Program-made: the position numbers and the translations under genes
Shown: positions 6,591-12,294 of the stretch, piece by piece
Position numbering within the stretch: the first letter of the stretch is position 1
How the letters are laid out: every line of letters starts with the position of its first letter
Assembly (NCBI GenBank): GCA_938050265.1
Contig: CALLJT010000052.1
Coordinates: 1-12,617 of the forward strand
Length of the DNA: 12,617 bases
Direction of reading: 5' to 3'
From: Candidatus Saccharimonadia bacterium
GTDB lineage: Bacteria; Patescibacteriota; Saccharimonadia; Saccharimonadales; SZUA-47
Notes under the pieces: generated by a model
Database searches by the model: none
What the model saw: only the letters and a program-made list of their open reading frames with translations
What the model was told of the DNA's origin: nothing

Positions 6591-7531
6591 TTAGATAGAT
6601 CCTGTATGCTTCTCAATCCAGTGCGCCCGTTCGAGTCGTTGACTCTCGAGGCTATTGCTGTTGCAACATGCTGAAGCTGACGCTTGAACGGACTCTCCGA
6701 GTCATACGCTAGTTCATCATCGTTTATCGTGACTCTTCCATCTCCGTTTCTGTTGAATGTTCCTGCACAAACAGCGCGACCCTTATCACCAAAGACTTCA
6801 AGGCGTGTATATGGACCAAACAACACTGAACTGGTTACCTCTACAGTTGGGCCTGATGCAAGCTGCGCGGATAGCATTGCTGTTTCGTCATGCGGACCGC
6901 GCCATGTGTCTGCATTCGTTACTGGGCTAAACTGCTTCCAATCATCCATATCACCACTAATCCACCGTGCCAGATCAATACAGTGCGAACCGACTGCCGA
7001 CAGGGACCACCAGTTAGTCATAGTGTCTTTAGCGCGCCAATTCGAATCATCTGCCATCGGAAACGCCCATATTGCTCGTATGTGCTTGATAGCGCCAATA
7101 GTACCTGCATCAATCTGCTGCTTGAGCTTAGCGTGCCCAGCATGGTGGCGCAGATGGAAGCCTGTCTGCAGCACGAGGTCGTTTTGCTTTGCGAGCTCTT
7201 CGAGTTCAGTGGCTTGATCAACATCTGTTGTCATTGGTTTCTCTACAAGCACGTGTTTGCCTGCTTCGAGGCAAGCTTTCGCTTGTTCGTAGTGCAGTAC
7301 ATCAGGTGAACAGATAATAACAAGATTGATTGCTGTGTCAGTAACAAACTGATCAATAGAAGTGTACACCGCACCGCTGCTGAAGTGCTTTTTCATAAAA
7401 TCCCTACCACAAAGCTCATCTCTCGACAGCACTGCAACCAGCTCAGTGTCGCTTACTGCATGCACGGCAGGAGCGTGCGAGCTATCCGCGATACTGCCTG
7501 TACCAATTATGCCAACTCCGATTTTACTCAT
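6572..7531 (-). CDS. Gfo/Idh/MocA-family NAD(P)-dependent oxidoreductase
   Basis: 319 residues, usual for the family. The Rossmann nucleotide-binding motif GIIGTGSIAD (7-16) opens the protein. VEKPMTT (96-102) carries the family EKP signature, and GSHCIDLARW (181-190) gives His183, the usual catalytic histidine, with Asp186. The C-terminal part is the alpha/beta substrate domain. The family oxidises or reduces hydroxyls of sugars, inositols and related compounds; the substrate is not evident. ATG 7531 has a strong AGGGAGG five nt upstream. It heads a three-gene operon with the YecM-type protein and the GH63-like hydrolase, which suggests carbohydrate or glycoside metabolism. Confidence 0.92.
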   Translation of the reverse strand: MSKIGVGIIGTGSIADSSHAPAVHAVSDTELVAVLSRDELCGRDFMKKHFSSGAVYTSIDQFVTDTAINLVIICSPDVLHYEQAKACLEAGKHVLVEKPMTTDVDQATELEELAKQNDLVLQTGFHLRHHAGHAKLKQQIDAGTIGAIKHIRAIWAFPMADDSNWRAKDTMTNWWSLSAVGSHCIDLARWISGDMDDWKQFSPVTNADTWRGPHDETAMLSAQLASGPTVEVTSSVLFGPYTRLEVFGDKGRAVCAGTFNRNGDGRVTINDDELAYDSESPFKRQLQHVATAIASRVNDSNGRTGLRSIQDLSKFTSDS

Positions 7532-7553
7532 ACTTGCCTCCCTGTTTGCATAC

Positions 7554-7559
7554 AGTATA
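7554..7559 (-). promoter_or_regulatory. Candidate -10 (TATACT) for the oxidoreductase operon
   Basis: TATACT on the minus strand would start transcription about 15 nt before ATG 7531, leaving just room for the strong AGGGAGG site. No clear -35 is seen. It faces away from the cupin promoter in the same 120-nt divergent region. Confidence 0.4.
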
Positions 7560-7616
7560 CATGCACGCTATGACATGCCGTACTCTACAGCTAGACAGCT
7601 CAGAAGCTAGAATCGA

Positions 7617-7636
7617 TGCTATACTATGGTCCATAG
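7617..7636 (+). promoter_or_regulatory. Extended -10 promoter with palindrome at the start site (cupin gene)
   Basis: TGCTATACT (7617-7625) is an extended -10 pointing to the cupin ATG at 7652. It overlaps the 13-nt palindrome CTATGGTCCATAG (7624-7636), which would cover the transcription start and could be an operator or an initial-transcript hairpin. The leader would be about 20 nt, with no good Shine-Dalgarno sequence. Confidence 0.45.
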
Positions 7637-7651
7637 CAAGCAGACACATCC

Positions 7652-8029
7652 ATGAATATTGACGATACCATCAAGCAGCTGAAGAAAAAGTATCCAGGCA
7701 AAGCCGTTTTTGCCGATACTGAATGTGGTGCAGCTGAGGTGATTGCAGAAATCGAACCAACCACGGACCATCCAGAATATAGCCACGCAGTTGCAGTCGC
7801 CGGTACGTCCAGGGCGCACTATCACACTGAATTAGTCGAAACGTACACACCCATCACTGGCGATCTCACTGTCTATGTCGACAACGAGAAACACATCGTC
7901 AGACAAGGAGACAGCATCACAATCAACCCTGGTCAAGTCCACTGGGCAGAGGGCGATGCAGTCTGGTTTGATGTCCTGTCAAAACCAGGCTGGACCCCTG
8001 ATGACCACATTCATACAGAGAACAGTTAG
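7652..8029 (+). CDS. Single-domain cupin protein
   Basis: 125 residues; a one-domain beta-barrel cupin. Motif 1 is G51-TSRA-HYH-TELV-E63-x6-G70, supplying H56, H58 and E63. Motif 2 is GDSITINPGQVHW (86-98), supplying H97. All four metal ligands are present, so a divalent metal site is expected. Small cupins of this type include sugar isomerases, epimerases and dioxygenases, and the exact reaction cannot be told. It is the only complete plus-strand gene in the window, transcribed divergently from the oxidoreductase operon. It ends two nt from the stop of the convergent unknown gene, with no terminator between them. ATG 7652 lacks a clear ribosome binding site. Confidence 0.88.
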   Translation: MNIDDTIKQLKKKYPGKAVFADTECGAAEVIAEIEPTTDHPEYSHAVAVAGTSRAHYHTELVETYTPITGDLTVYVDNEKHIVRQGDSITINPGQVHWAEGDAVWFDVLSKPGWTPDDHIHTENS

Positions 8030-8031
8030 CC

Positions 8032-8442
8032 CTACACTAGCTCTATGTCGCTCGGAAGATCTACCATACCTACAGCTACAACAACGATGGGCTTCACTGC
8101 GATGCTAGTGCGCCACTCCCAGGCTTGATGTCGCACAAAGTTAGATCTATCCAGGACGTACACATAGCCGGACCAGTCTTCTTGTACCGCTTTTTGCATA
8201 CTGCTTTCATTAATATAGAAACCGAATTCACCGTGTTTCTTACCCCAGCCACCAACCTTTTTGCTGCCAAGTACCGCCATGAATACAGCGGGGCTTATTA
8301 CCTCAGGAGCAACCACGCACGGCGCACCGTCAGGCTCCCCGTGTGAGTATGCTTGTCGTGGCTCTAATACCGCAATAGTACCGCTGCTGGATCCGTGAAA
8401 CACATACAGACCAGTCTCATACAGCTTTCGCAGCTCATCCAT
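8032..8442 (-). CDS. Uncharacterised protein with HGSSSG motif, possibly ADP-ribosyltransferase-like
   Basis: I do not recognise this family with certainty. From ATG 8442 it has 136 residues and starts MDELRKLYETGLYVFHGSSS; the frame is open to GTG 8475 (147 residues), but neither start has a good ribosome binding site. Notable parts: YVFHGSSSGTIAVLEPRQAY near the N-terminus, an Ala/Pro-rich middle ending in VFMAVLGSK, then GYVYVLDRSNF, EWRTSIAVKPI and a C-terminal DLPSDIELV. An HG(S/T) first strand followed by a later acidic residue in a beta-strand recalls the ART/RNA 2'-phosphotransferase fold, but this is resemblance only. It is last in the operon, convergent with the cupin gene. A coupled 24-codon ORF ends on its ATG. 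Confidence 0.7.
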   Translation of the reverse strand: MDELRKLYETGLYVFHGSSSGTIAVLEPRQAYSHGEPDGAPCVVAPEVISPAVFMAVLGSKKVGGWGKKHGEFGFYINESSMQKAVQEDWSGYVYVLDRSNFVRHQAWEWRTSIAVKPIVVVAVGMVDLPSDIELV

Positions 8443-8509
8443 TGCGCGCTGCAACCTGGCTCTCTGCGTGTGCACCGCATACTGCCGCTGTAGTCAATAT
8501 GCCACTCAT
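8435..8509 (-). CDS. Possible 24-codon coupling ORF
   Basis: ATG 8509 overlaps the stop of the upstream alpha/beta hydrolase as TGATG. The frame runs MSGILTTAAVCGAHA... for 24 codons, and its stop TGA overlaps the ATG at 8442 within ATGGATGA. This arrangement would carry ribosomes from the hydrolase to the unknown gene, which otherwise lacks a binding site. The peptide itself shows nothing recognisable. It could be chance. Confidence 0.3.
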   Translation of the reverse strand: MSGILTTAAVCGAHAESQVAARNG

Positions 8510-9102
8510 CACACTATTTTCTCTTTTATCACATCTATGTAGCTCGCAAAGTCTATCTGGTGAGGCGCGCCCAGTGCAACAGCAATATTGGCTTTACTAA
8601 TACTCCGTGCAACCTCCTGGCAACGAACTTTAAGCTGTGGATACGTCACACCTTCTGCACTACCATAGAAAACCGTGGTCTTTGATGTTATTTTTGCAGA
8701 TATTTTCGCAGCTGAATGCCTTCCGAAGTCGTTCATACGCCTCTTGCCTATCATCTTTACCCACGAAGGTTTGAGAACGTCTAAATCCTCTGAAAAGTAC
8801 GGACTCAAACTGCACAGATATAGACGATCCGGCTGTAGATCAACTGCAGAGACCATAGCGATCATTGCGCCGTATGAAAATCCGATCACATGGTTTTCCG
8901 CTGTCTTGTTCGCTTGATAGTACTCGCTAAACGACTGCACCCAGTCAGTTAACGTTCTATTATTCCAGTGAACATCTGGCGCTTTGACCAGGAAGCCTCT
9001 TGCGGCAAAGTATTGTTTCATCCACGTGTACTGCGGCTCAGAAGGAGAATGCTTGAATCCTGCTACAATGAATACCGTCTTGTTTGCTGGCATAAGTTTC
9101 AT
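8509..9102 (-). CDS. Alpha/beta hydrolase, unknown substrate
   Basis: 197 residues with the alpha/beta-hydrolase core but no cap domain. The nucleophile elbow is GFSYG (74-78, Ser76). The acid strand reads VFYGSAEGVTYP (144-155), placing Glu150 where Asp is usual. The base is His181 in GAPHQID (178-184). An early VAGFKHSP (13-20) occupies the oxyanion strand/loop. No signal peptide is seen. ATG 9102 overlaps the NUDIX stop as ATGA, so the two are coupled; a second in-frame ATG follows at codon 4. The substrate is unknown; short-chain acyl esters or thioesters are typical for such small hydrolases. Confidence 0.85.
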   Translation of the reverse strand: MKLMPANKTVFIVAGFKHSPSEPQYTWMKQYFAARGFLVKAPDVHWNNRTLTDWVQSFSEYYQANKTAENHVIGFSYGAMIAMVSAVDLQPDRLYLCSLSPYFSEDLDVLKPSWVKMIGKRRMNDFGRHSAAKISAKITSKTTVFYGSAEGVTYPQLKVRCQEVARSISKANIAVALGAPHQIDFASYIDVIKEKIV

Positions 9103-9611
9103 GTAGGTATTGTAGCGGACACTTGTCTATATTCCCATAGACGCGAAGGAACCGTATGCCTACCCCCCCTCTCCAGAATATACTCTATAATCTGTTGCTT
9201 CATAGGTGTCCAGTTATGGTGGATGGTTGCTAAATCTGCTAGTGGCACGAACGCTCGATCACTAGATTCGTGGTCTGTACTGGGGCCGTCAAATGGCATG
9301 ATTTCCAAATCCTCAGCAGCATACAAAACGATAGCTGCTTTTTCTGGATAGGATTGGCTTGCCGGGGCAGTCTCAAGGTTATGCACTTGCAGATGTCCAA
9401 AGCGAGTCAATCGAGCGGCTCGTACATGTGTTTCTTCCCAGAGCTCACGCACCGCTGCTGCATGAGCTGTTTCACCAGACTCTACATGCCCACCTGGCGT
9501 ATCCCATCCACGCTGGACATGTGTCAGTAGTAGCGTACCCTTGACCACAGCGTACACATTCACTGCAGAAATAGGCAATGCAGCTGGCGGCTGACCAACA
9601 CAAAACGTCAC
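9099..9611 (-). CDS. NUDIX hydrolase
   Basis: 170 residues counted from GTG 9611. The Nudix box is complete apart from the final glycine: GHVESGETAHAAAVRELWEE (41-60) followed by THV, matching G-x5-E-x7-R-E-L-x-E-E with Thr61 where Gly is usual. The metal-binding glutamates E56, E59 and E60 are present. The family hydrolyses nucleoside diphosphate derivatives; candidates are damaged nucleotides or nucleotide sugars. The GTG has no ribosome binding site, and the frame stays open and protein-like for 19 codons upstream, so the annotated start is probably too short (see 9612-9668). It is coupled to the downstream alpha/beta hydrolase by ATGA. Confidence 0.92.
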   Translation of the reverse strand: MTFCVGQPPAALPISAVNVYAVVKGTLLLTHVQRGWDTPGGHVESGETAHAAAVRELWEETHVRAARLTRFGHLQVHNLETAPASQSYPEKAAIVLYAAEDLEIMPFDGPSTDHESSDRAFVPLADLATIHHNWTPMKQQIIEYILERGGRHTVPSRLWEYRQVSATIPT

Positions 9612-9668
9612 ATGGGTTTTGCCATCGTTCCAATACTCACTCTGATAAACCGTGTGATTACGTTTTAT
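9612..9668 (-). other. Probable N-terminal extension of the NUDIX gene with ATA start
   Basis: In frame with the NUDIX gene, 19 codons read (ATA)KRNHTVYQSEYWNDGKTH before the GTG. There is no ATG, GTG or TTG in this part before the stop at 9681-9683. GAGAGG (9677-9682) lies exactly eight nt before ATA 9668-9666, an ideal spacing. A short ORF (MSTQNVYSSERLVK, ATG 9709) ends with its TAA overlapping the ATA. This suggests a rare ATA start, or a recent G-to-A change or sequencing error in an ATG. Confidence 0.6.
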
Positions 9669-9710
9669 TTCACTAACCTCTCACTAGAATAAACATTCTG
9701 AGTGCTCATG

Positions 9711-10643
9711 CTACACGACCTTGTTGACACTCTCTTTGCCTTCGAGCATATCCAGGAGTGCGTCCACGGCCATGTCGCTACATTTCTGTACAACGGCAGT
9801 GGTGTTATAGGCCAAGTGACTGTTCGTGCTGTACCAGATTTCGGGCGGCAAGTCTGCAAACTCTGGTGTGGGAGCAGGCCAGTCCAGTGCGAATCTAAGG
9901 GTGCCTTTTTGGAGCCTGCCTAAGAGCGCGTCATAGTCGATCATTGCTTGAGGACACACGTGCACAACGAGCGCACCATCTTTGATTTTGGCAATGCCTT
10001 GCTCGTCAAATATCTGACCCATGCTGCCGGGGGCAGCTACAAATATGACGTCTGATGTGCTGAACAGTGCGTCTAGGTCACTCAACCGAGCACCGATCTG
10101 CTCGAGTTCTGGCTTGGCTGCTGTCGCAACATAGCTCACGCTAGCTGGATCAAACGTTAGTACGCTGCGAATAATCTTGCTGCCGATATGACCGGCACCG
10201 ATTACACCTATATTTGAGTCGTTCAAAGTCTTTGACGTGAGGTAATCAAGTTCGCCGTCTCCACCTATCTCTCTCAGTCTACGCTGCATCATCAGCGCCA
10301 TAGCCAGAGAATACTCTGCTACAGCGCCAGCATTGCCGCCAGGGGCATTCGATATAGCGATTCCTTTGCGTTCTGCTGTCTTGTATCCTGGCATAGCGGC
10401 TTTCCAGTCCGCCCCAGTGAACGAAACTACTTTGAGCACGTCTGCGGCTTCAAATACTGCATCAGTTATCTGCGCTATGCCACCGTTAATCACTGCAACC
10501 TTGCCCTTGATGCTTTTGATCAACTGTTCTTCTGTCGGATTAGCCTCTGCTATGCGCTCAACAGCATAGCCCGCGTCAACAATACGCTGTTCATGCTCAG
10601 GAGTAACAAACAAAGATCCTATTACCAATATTGACTTACTCAT
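9711..10643 (-). CDS. D-2-hydroxyacid dehydrogenase-like protein with altered active site
   Basis: 310 residues with the D-isomer 2-hydroxyacid dehydrogenase layout. The split catalytic domain includes SNAPGGNAGAVAEYSLAMAL (98-117), the family's PGxNAxxVAE segment. The Rossmann motif is GVIGAGHIG (146-154). The catalytic positions look unusual. Where the family has N-x-A-R-G-x-x-V-D, this reads VHVCPQAMID (227-236), so the substrate-binding Arg is replaced, apparently by Pro231. Where the family has a catalytic Glu after ALDVFE, this reads ALDWPAPTPE (252-261). The final histidine is kept in SHLAYNT (275-281). It may act on another substrate or have lost dehydrogenase chemistry. ATG 10643 has AGGA six nt upstream. 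It is first in a four-gene operon with the NUDIX gene 42 nt downstream. Confidence 0.85.
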   Translation of the reverse strand: MSKSILVIGSLFVTPEHEQRIVDAGYAVERIAEANPTEEQLIKSIKGKVAVINGGIAQITDAVFEAADVLKVVSFTGADWKAAMPGYKTAERKGIAISNAPGGNAGAVAEYSLAMALMMQRRLREIGGDGELDYLTSKTLNDSNIGVIGAGHIGSKIIRSVLTFDPASVSYVATAAKPELEQIGARLSDLDALFSTSDVIFVAAPGSMGQIFDEQGIAKIKDGALVVHVCPQAMIDYDALLGRLQKGTLRFALDWPAPTPEFADLPPEIWYSTNSHLAYNTTAVVQKCSDMAVDALLDMLEGKESVNKVV

Positions 10644-10675
10644 GTTTTTTCCTATTTACATAACTTATGTCCATG

Positions 10676-10681
10676 ATTATA
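10676..10681 (-). promoter_or_regulatory. Candidate -10 (TATAAT) for the dehydrogenase operon
   Basis: A consensus TATAAT lies 33 nt before ATG 10643 on the minus strand, just after the terminator of the upstream gene. A weak -35 is possible; none matches well at 17 nt spacing. Confidence 0.45.
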
Positions 10682-10717
10682 GCTTATAGCCCTCGGTGGA
10701 CATATTCAAAACATACT

Positions 10718-10748
10718 AAAAACTGCCCCCTTTAGAGGGCAGTTTTTT
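10718..10748 (-). terminator. Intrinsic terminator after the DUF5679 gene, near-symmetric
   Basis: AAAACTGCCC pairs with GGGCAGTTTT around an 8-nt loop. A-runs and T-runs at both ends give a U-tract in either direction. It lies 37 nt after the DUF5679 stop and insulates the dehydrogenase operon promoter. Confidence 0.85.
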
Positions 10749-10784
10749 ATTTTTGCCCGCAGTTAAACTACAGGTGATGTTCGA

Positions 10785-10976
10785 TTAAAACGCTTTTTTG
10801 GCGCCTTCTTCGAGTGCCTTGTCGGCGTTGTCTTTAGACATCATTGCACAGACAGTTGTTCCACACTTTTCGTGCTTGCCTTTAGCCATGAAGCCACCTT
10901 TTTTAGTTTGGTGAATTTCAGGTGCTGACAAATCAACGCCTTTTTCTTTGCATTTAACGCAATATCCTGTAGCCAT
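10785..10976 (-). CDS. Small zinc-ribbon-like protein, DUF5679 family
   Basis: 63 residues, Lys-rich. YCVKCKEKG (5-13) gives C6 and C9, and HEKCGTTVCAMM (35-46) gives C38 and C43, so a four-cysteine zinc site is likely. Between them lies the polar EIHQTKKGGFMAKGKHEK stretch. Proteins of this kind are common in Saccharibacteria and related CPR genomes; their function is not known, though the shape suggests nucleic acid or ribosome binding. ATG 10976 has AGGGAGAG eight nt upstream. It is monocistronic, with its own promoter and a strong terminator, which suggests high expression. Confidence 0.88.
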   Translation of the reverse strand: MATGYCVKCKEKGVDLSAPEIHQTKKGGFMAKGKHEKCGTTVCAMMSKDNADKALEEGAKKAF

Positions 10977-11005
10977 TTCTAACTCTCCCTTTATATTTGA
11001 CTTCG

Positions 11006-11011
11006 ATTATA
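11006..11011 (-). promoter_or_regulatory. Candidate -10 (TATAAT) for the DUF5679 gene
   Basis: TATAAT preceded by TG lies 30 nt upstream of ATG 10976 and would give a leader of about 23 nt including the strong ribosome binding site. The -35 is weak. Confidence 0.5.
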
Positions 11012-11217
11012 CATCTTTTACTGCGACAACGCCACATTAGAGTTTTATAGCGCCTCGAACTATATGTCGCTGAAGCAGTATATACACTGCGAAACAGATG
11101 TAGTATGCCAGTGCACACTTAGTACAAAAAACAAGAAAAAGAAGCCCTGTGCAGAAAATCAATAGCAGCTGCGCTCACCGTCGTAGGCATCGTACTTATG
11201 TGATCAGGACTGCACGA

Positions 11218-11775
11218 CTACTGTATGTTGAGTTTTTTCTTGAGAAGACTGAGCAACTCTGGGAATTCTAGCATTGGCTGCGTTGGGTCGCCGAAATGCC
11301 CTTGTCCAACCATCAAATAATATTCACTATTCAGGTGATCTCGAATATGTTCAGGTTCTTGTATTGGTATATACGGGTCGTCCTCTGATGCGAAAATCGC
11401 CGTCCACGGTTGGTTCGACTTGATAGCATCCCAGTCCCACGGTGTGTCGAAATAACCGCTCGTGCGTTCGTCTTCATACCCCAGATCTGTATAGTATGTG
11501 CCCACTAATACCGAGCCGCCTACCTTGTTTTTTTCTGCGTATTTGAGTATCGCCAACGCCCCTGACGAGTGACCAACAACAATGTCATTTTCACCAATTT
11601 CGAGCGTGTCTTTGAAATAAGGAAACCAGTACGATGCCCTCGCACGCTCTGGGTCTGGGAGGTCGGGAGACACGCATGTGACCCCAAGTTCTTTTAGGTT
11701 TTTTTGTATGTATGGCTGCCAGTTGTCTGCACCTGTGCTGCCACCGTTGCCGTGAAGTAGTATGACTCTTTTCAT
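11218..11775 (-). CDS. RBBP9/YdeN-type serine hydrolase
   Basis: 185 residues, the typical size of this compact alpha/beta-hydrolase family. VILLHGNGGSTGADNWQPYI (4-23) is the oxyanion loop and characteristic N-W-x-P start. The nucleophile elbow is VVGHSSGA (66-73, Ser70). The acid is in ASEDDPYIP (129-137, probably Asp133) and the base is His160 in GQGHFGD (157-163). All triad residues are present. There is no signal peptide, so it is cytoplasmic. Family members hydrolyse small esters and are often of unknown physiological role. ATG 11775 has AGGGG almost touching it and GGAG 15 nt away, neither well spaced. Upstream lies a leader rich in inverted repeats and the repeat element at 11948-12119. 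Confidence 0.9.
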   Translation of the reverse strand: MKRVILLHGNGGSTGADNWQPYIQKNLKELGVTCVSPDLPDPERARASYWFPYFKDTLEIGENDIVVGHSSGALAILKYAEKNKVGGSVLVGTYYTDLGYEDERTSGYFDTPWDWDAIKSNQPWTAIFASEDDPYIPIQEPEHIRDHLNSEYYLMVGQGHFGDPTQPMLEFPELLSLLKKKLNIQ

Positions 11776-11801
11776 GCCCCTAGTATCTCACTCCTAACAT
11801 G

Positions 11802-11874
11802 GATCTACAAAACTTTACGTCGGCATATACACACACCGCGCGACCAGCTCAAAAGACCTGACTTTTTGTAGATC
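11802..11874 (-). repeat. Perfect 11-bp inverted repeat, 51-nt loop
   Basis: GATCTACAAAA (11802-11812) and TTTTGTAGATC (11864-11874) are exact reverse complements. A second hairpin, CATGTAC/GTACATG with a 13-nt loop, follows at 11885-11911. Both would lie in the 5' leader of the RBBP9-like gene if transcription starts at the repeat element. Confidence 0.6.
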
Positions 11875-11947
11875 ACTCGGTCGACATGTACCGACGGAAA
11901 AAGCGTACATGAATTATCGGGCGTTATTCCTGCCGTATGCTTTGTTC

Positions 11948-12119
11948 TATAGCTAAAGTATAGCAAAATGGGTACCTTATTGGGCATGTCCTGGGCATGC
12001 AAGAAAAGCTGCTTCTTTACGTGAAGCATCCGCCAGCTGGCGGATAGTGATCGAGAGAACAGTTTTTATTGCTGTTCAGGCTTGGTCAAAAATACCTATT
12101 TTGTTTTTCTTTGGCTATA
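11948..12119. mobile_element. MITE-like inverted-repeat element, copy 2 (172 bp)
   Basis: It starts TATAGC (11948-11953) and ends GCTATA (12114-12119), with arms that align imperfectly through TATAGCyAAAG, then CAAAAT and GGTA, then GCAA, AAAA and CTG. The centre is the palindrome TCCGCCAGCTGGCGGA (12029-12044), and the 30-nt core 12021-12050 matches copy 1 at 29 positions. The arms are more diverged from each other than those of copy 1; the right arm is closest to the right arm of copy 1. An extra TGCTTC/GAAGCA hairpin abuts the core. No ORF inside. Confidence 0.78.
11957..11965 (-). promoter_or_regulatory. Extended -10 (TGCTATACT) inside copy 2, facing the RBBP9-like gene
   Basis: The nonamer is identical to the one before the cupin gene at 7617-7625. 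It reads out of the element toward ATG 11775 and would give a leader of about 175 nt carrying the inverted repeats at 11802-11911. Confidence 0.35.
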
Positions 12120-12138
12120 AGTTGCTATGGACCGCAGA

Positions 12139-12264
12139 GTAACGTATCCTGTAACAATTCGTACTGCACGCACCTAAACGCGCAGCAAAGACAAAAACTC
12201 ATGGAAGATGGAAGCCTCGGCTGACGAACGCCGTCGTTACTATGATTTTGTCTCGATACGTTAC
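12139..12264 (+). repeat. Long-range imperfect inverted repeat upstream of the SulP gene
   Basis: GTAACGTATC (12139-12148) pairs perfectly with GATACGTTAC (12255-12264), and inside it AGACAAAA (12189-12196) pairs with TTTTGTCT (12246-12253). Flanking GTTGCT (12121-12126) and AGCAAC (12265-12270) also match. The arms are asymmetric, with about 40 unpaired nt on the left. It ends about 30 nt before the SulP start. Confidence 0.5.
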
Positions 12265-12294
12265 AGCAACCCTAACTACACGCAAGAAAGCATT

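Larger units (their letters stand above)
11776..12294. other. 519-nt gene-free, structure-rich region
   Basis: No convincing gene; one open frame across 11805-12029 (minus) runs through repeat arms and has no protein-like features. From left to right it holds a hairpin-rich leader of the RBBP9-like gene (11802-11911), the second MITE-like element (11948-12119), and an imperfect inverted repeat in front of the SulP gene (12139-12264). Confidence 0.7.

Noticed and set aside
10677..10690. Two TATAGC words next to the dehydrogenase promoter
   Set aside because: They are a short direct repeat without arms or core, so not a copy of the element.
11132..11203. Short plus-strand frame reading CRKSIAAALTVVGIVLM then TGA, like a lipoprotein signal peptide
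   Set aside because: There is no usable start codon, a stop ends it at once, and the following frame shows no continuing protein; a decayed lipoprotein gene is possible but not supportable.
11046..11217. A third element starting TATAGC at 11046
   Set aside because: There is no matching GCTATA end, no CAAAACAAAA arm and no TCCGCCAGCTGGCGGA core; only an isolated TATAGC and a small GCAGT/ACTGC hairpin.
11805..12029. A 74-codon minus-strand open frame
   Set aside because: It runs through the left arm and core start of the repeat element, lacks a ribosome binding site and shows no protein-like pattern.
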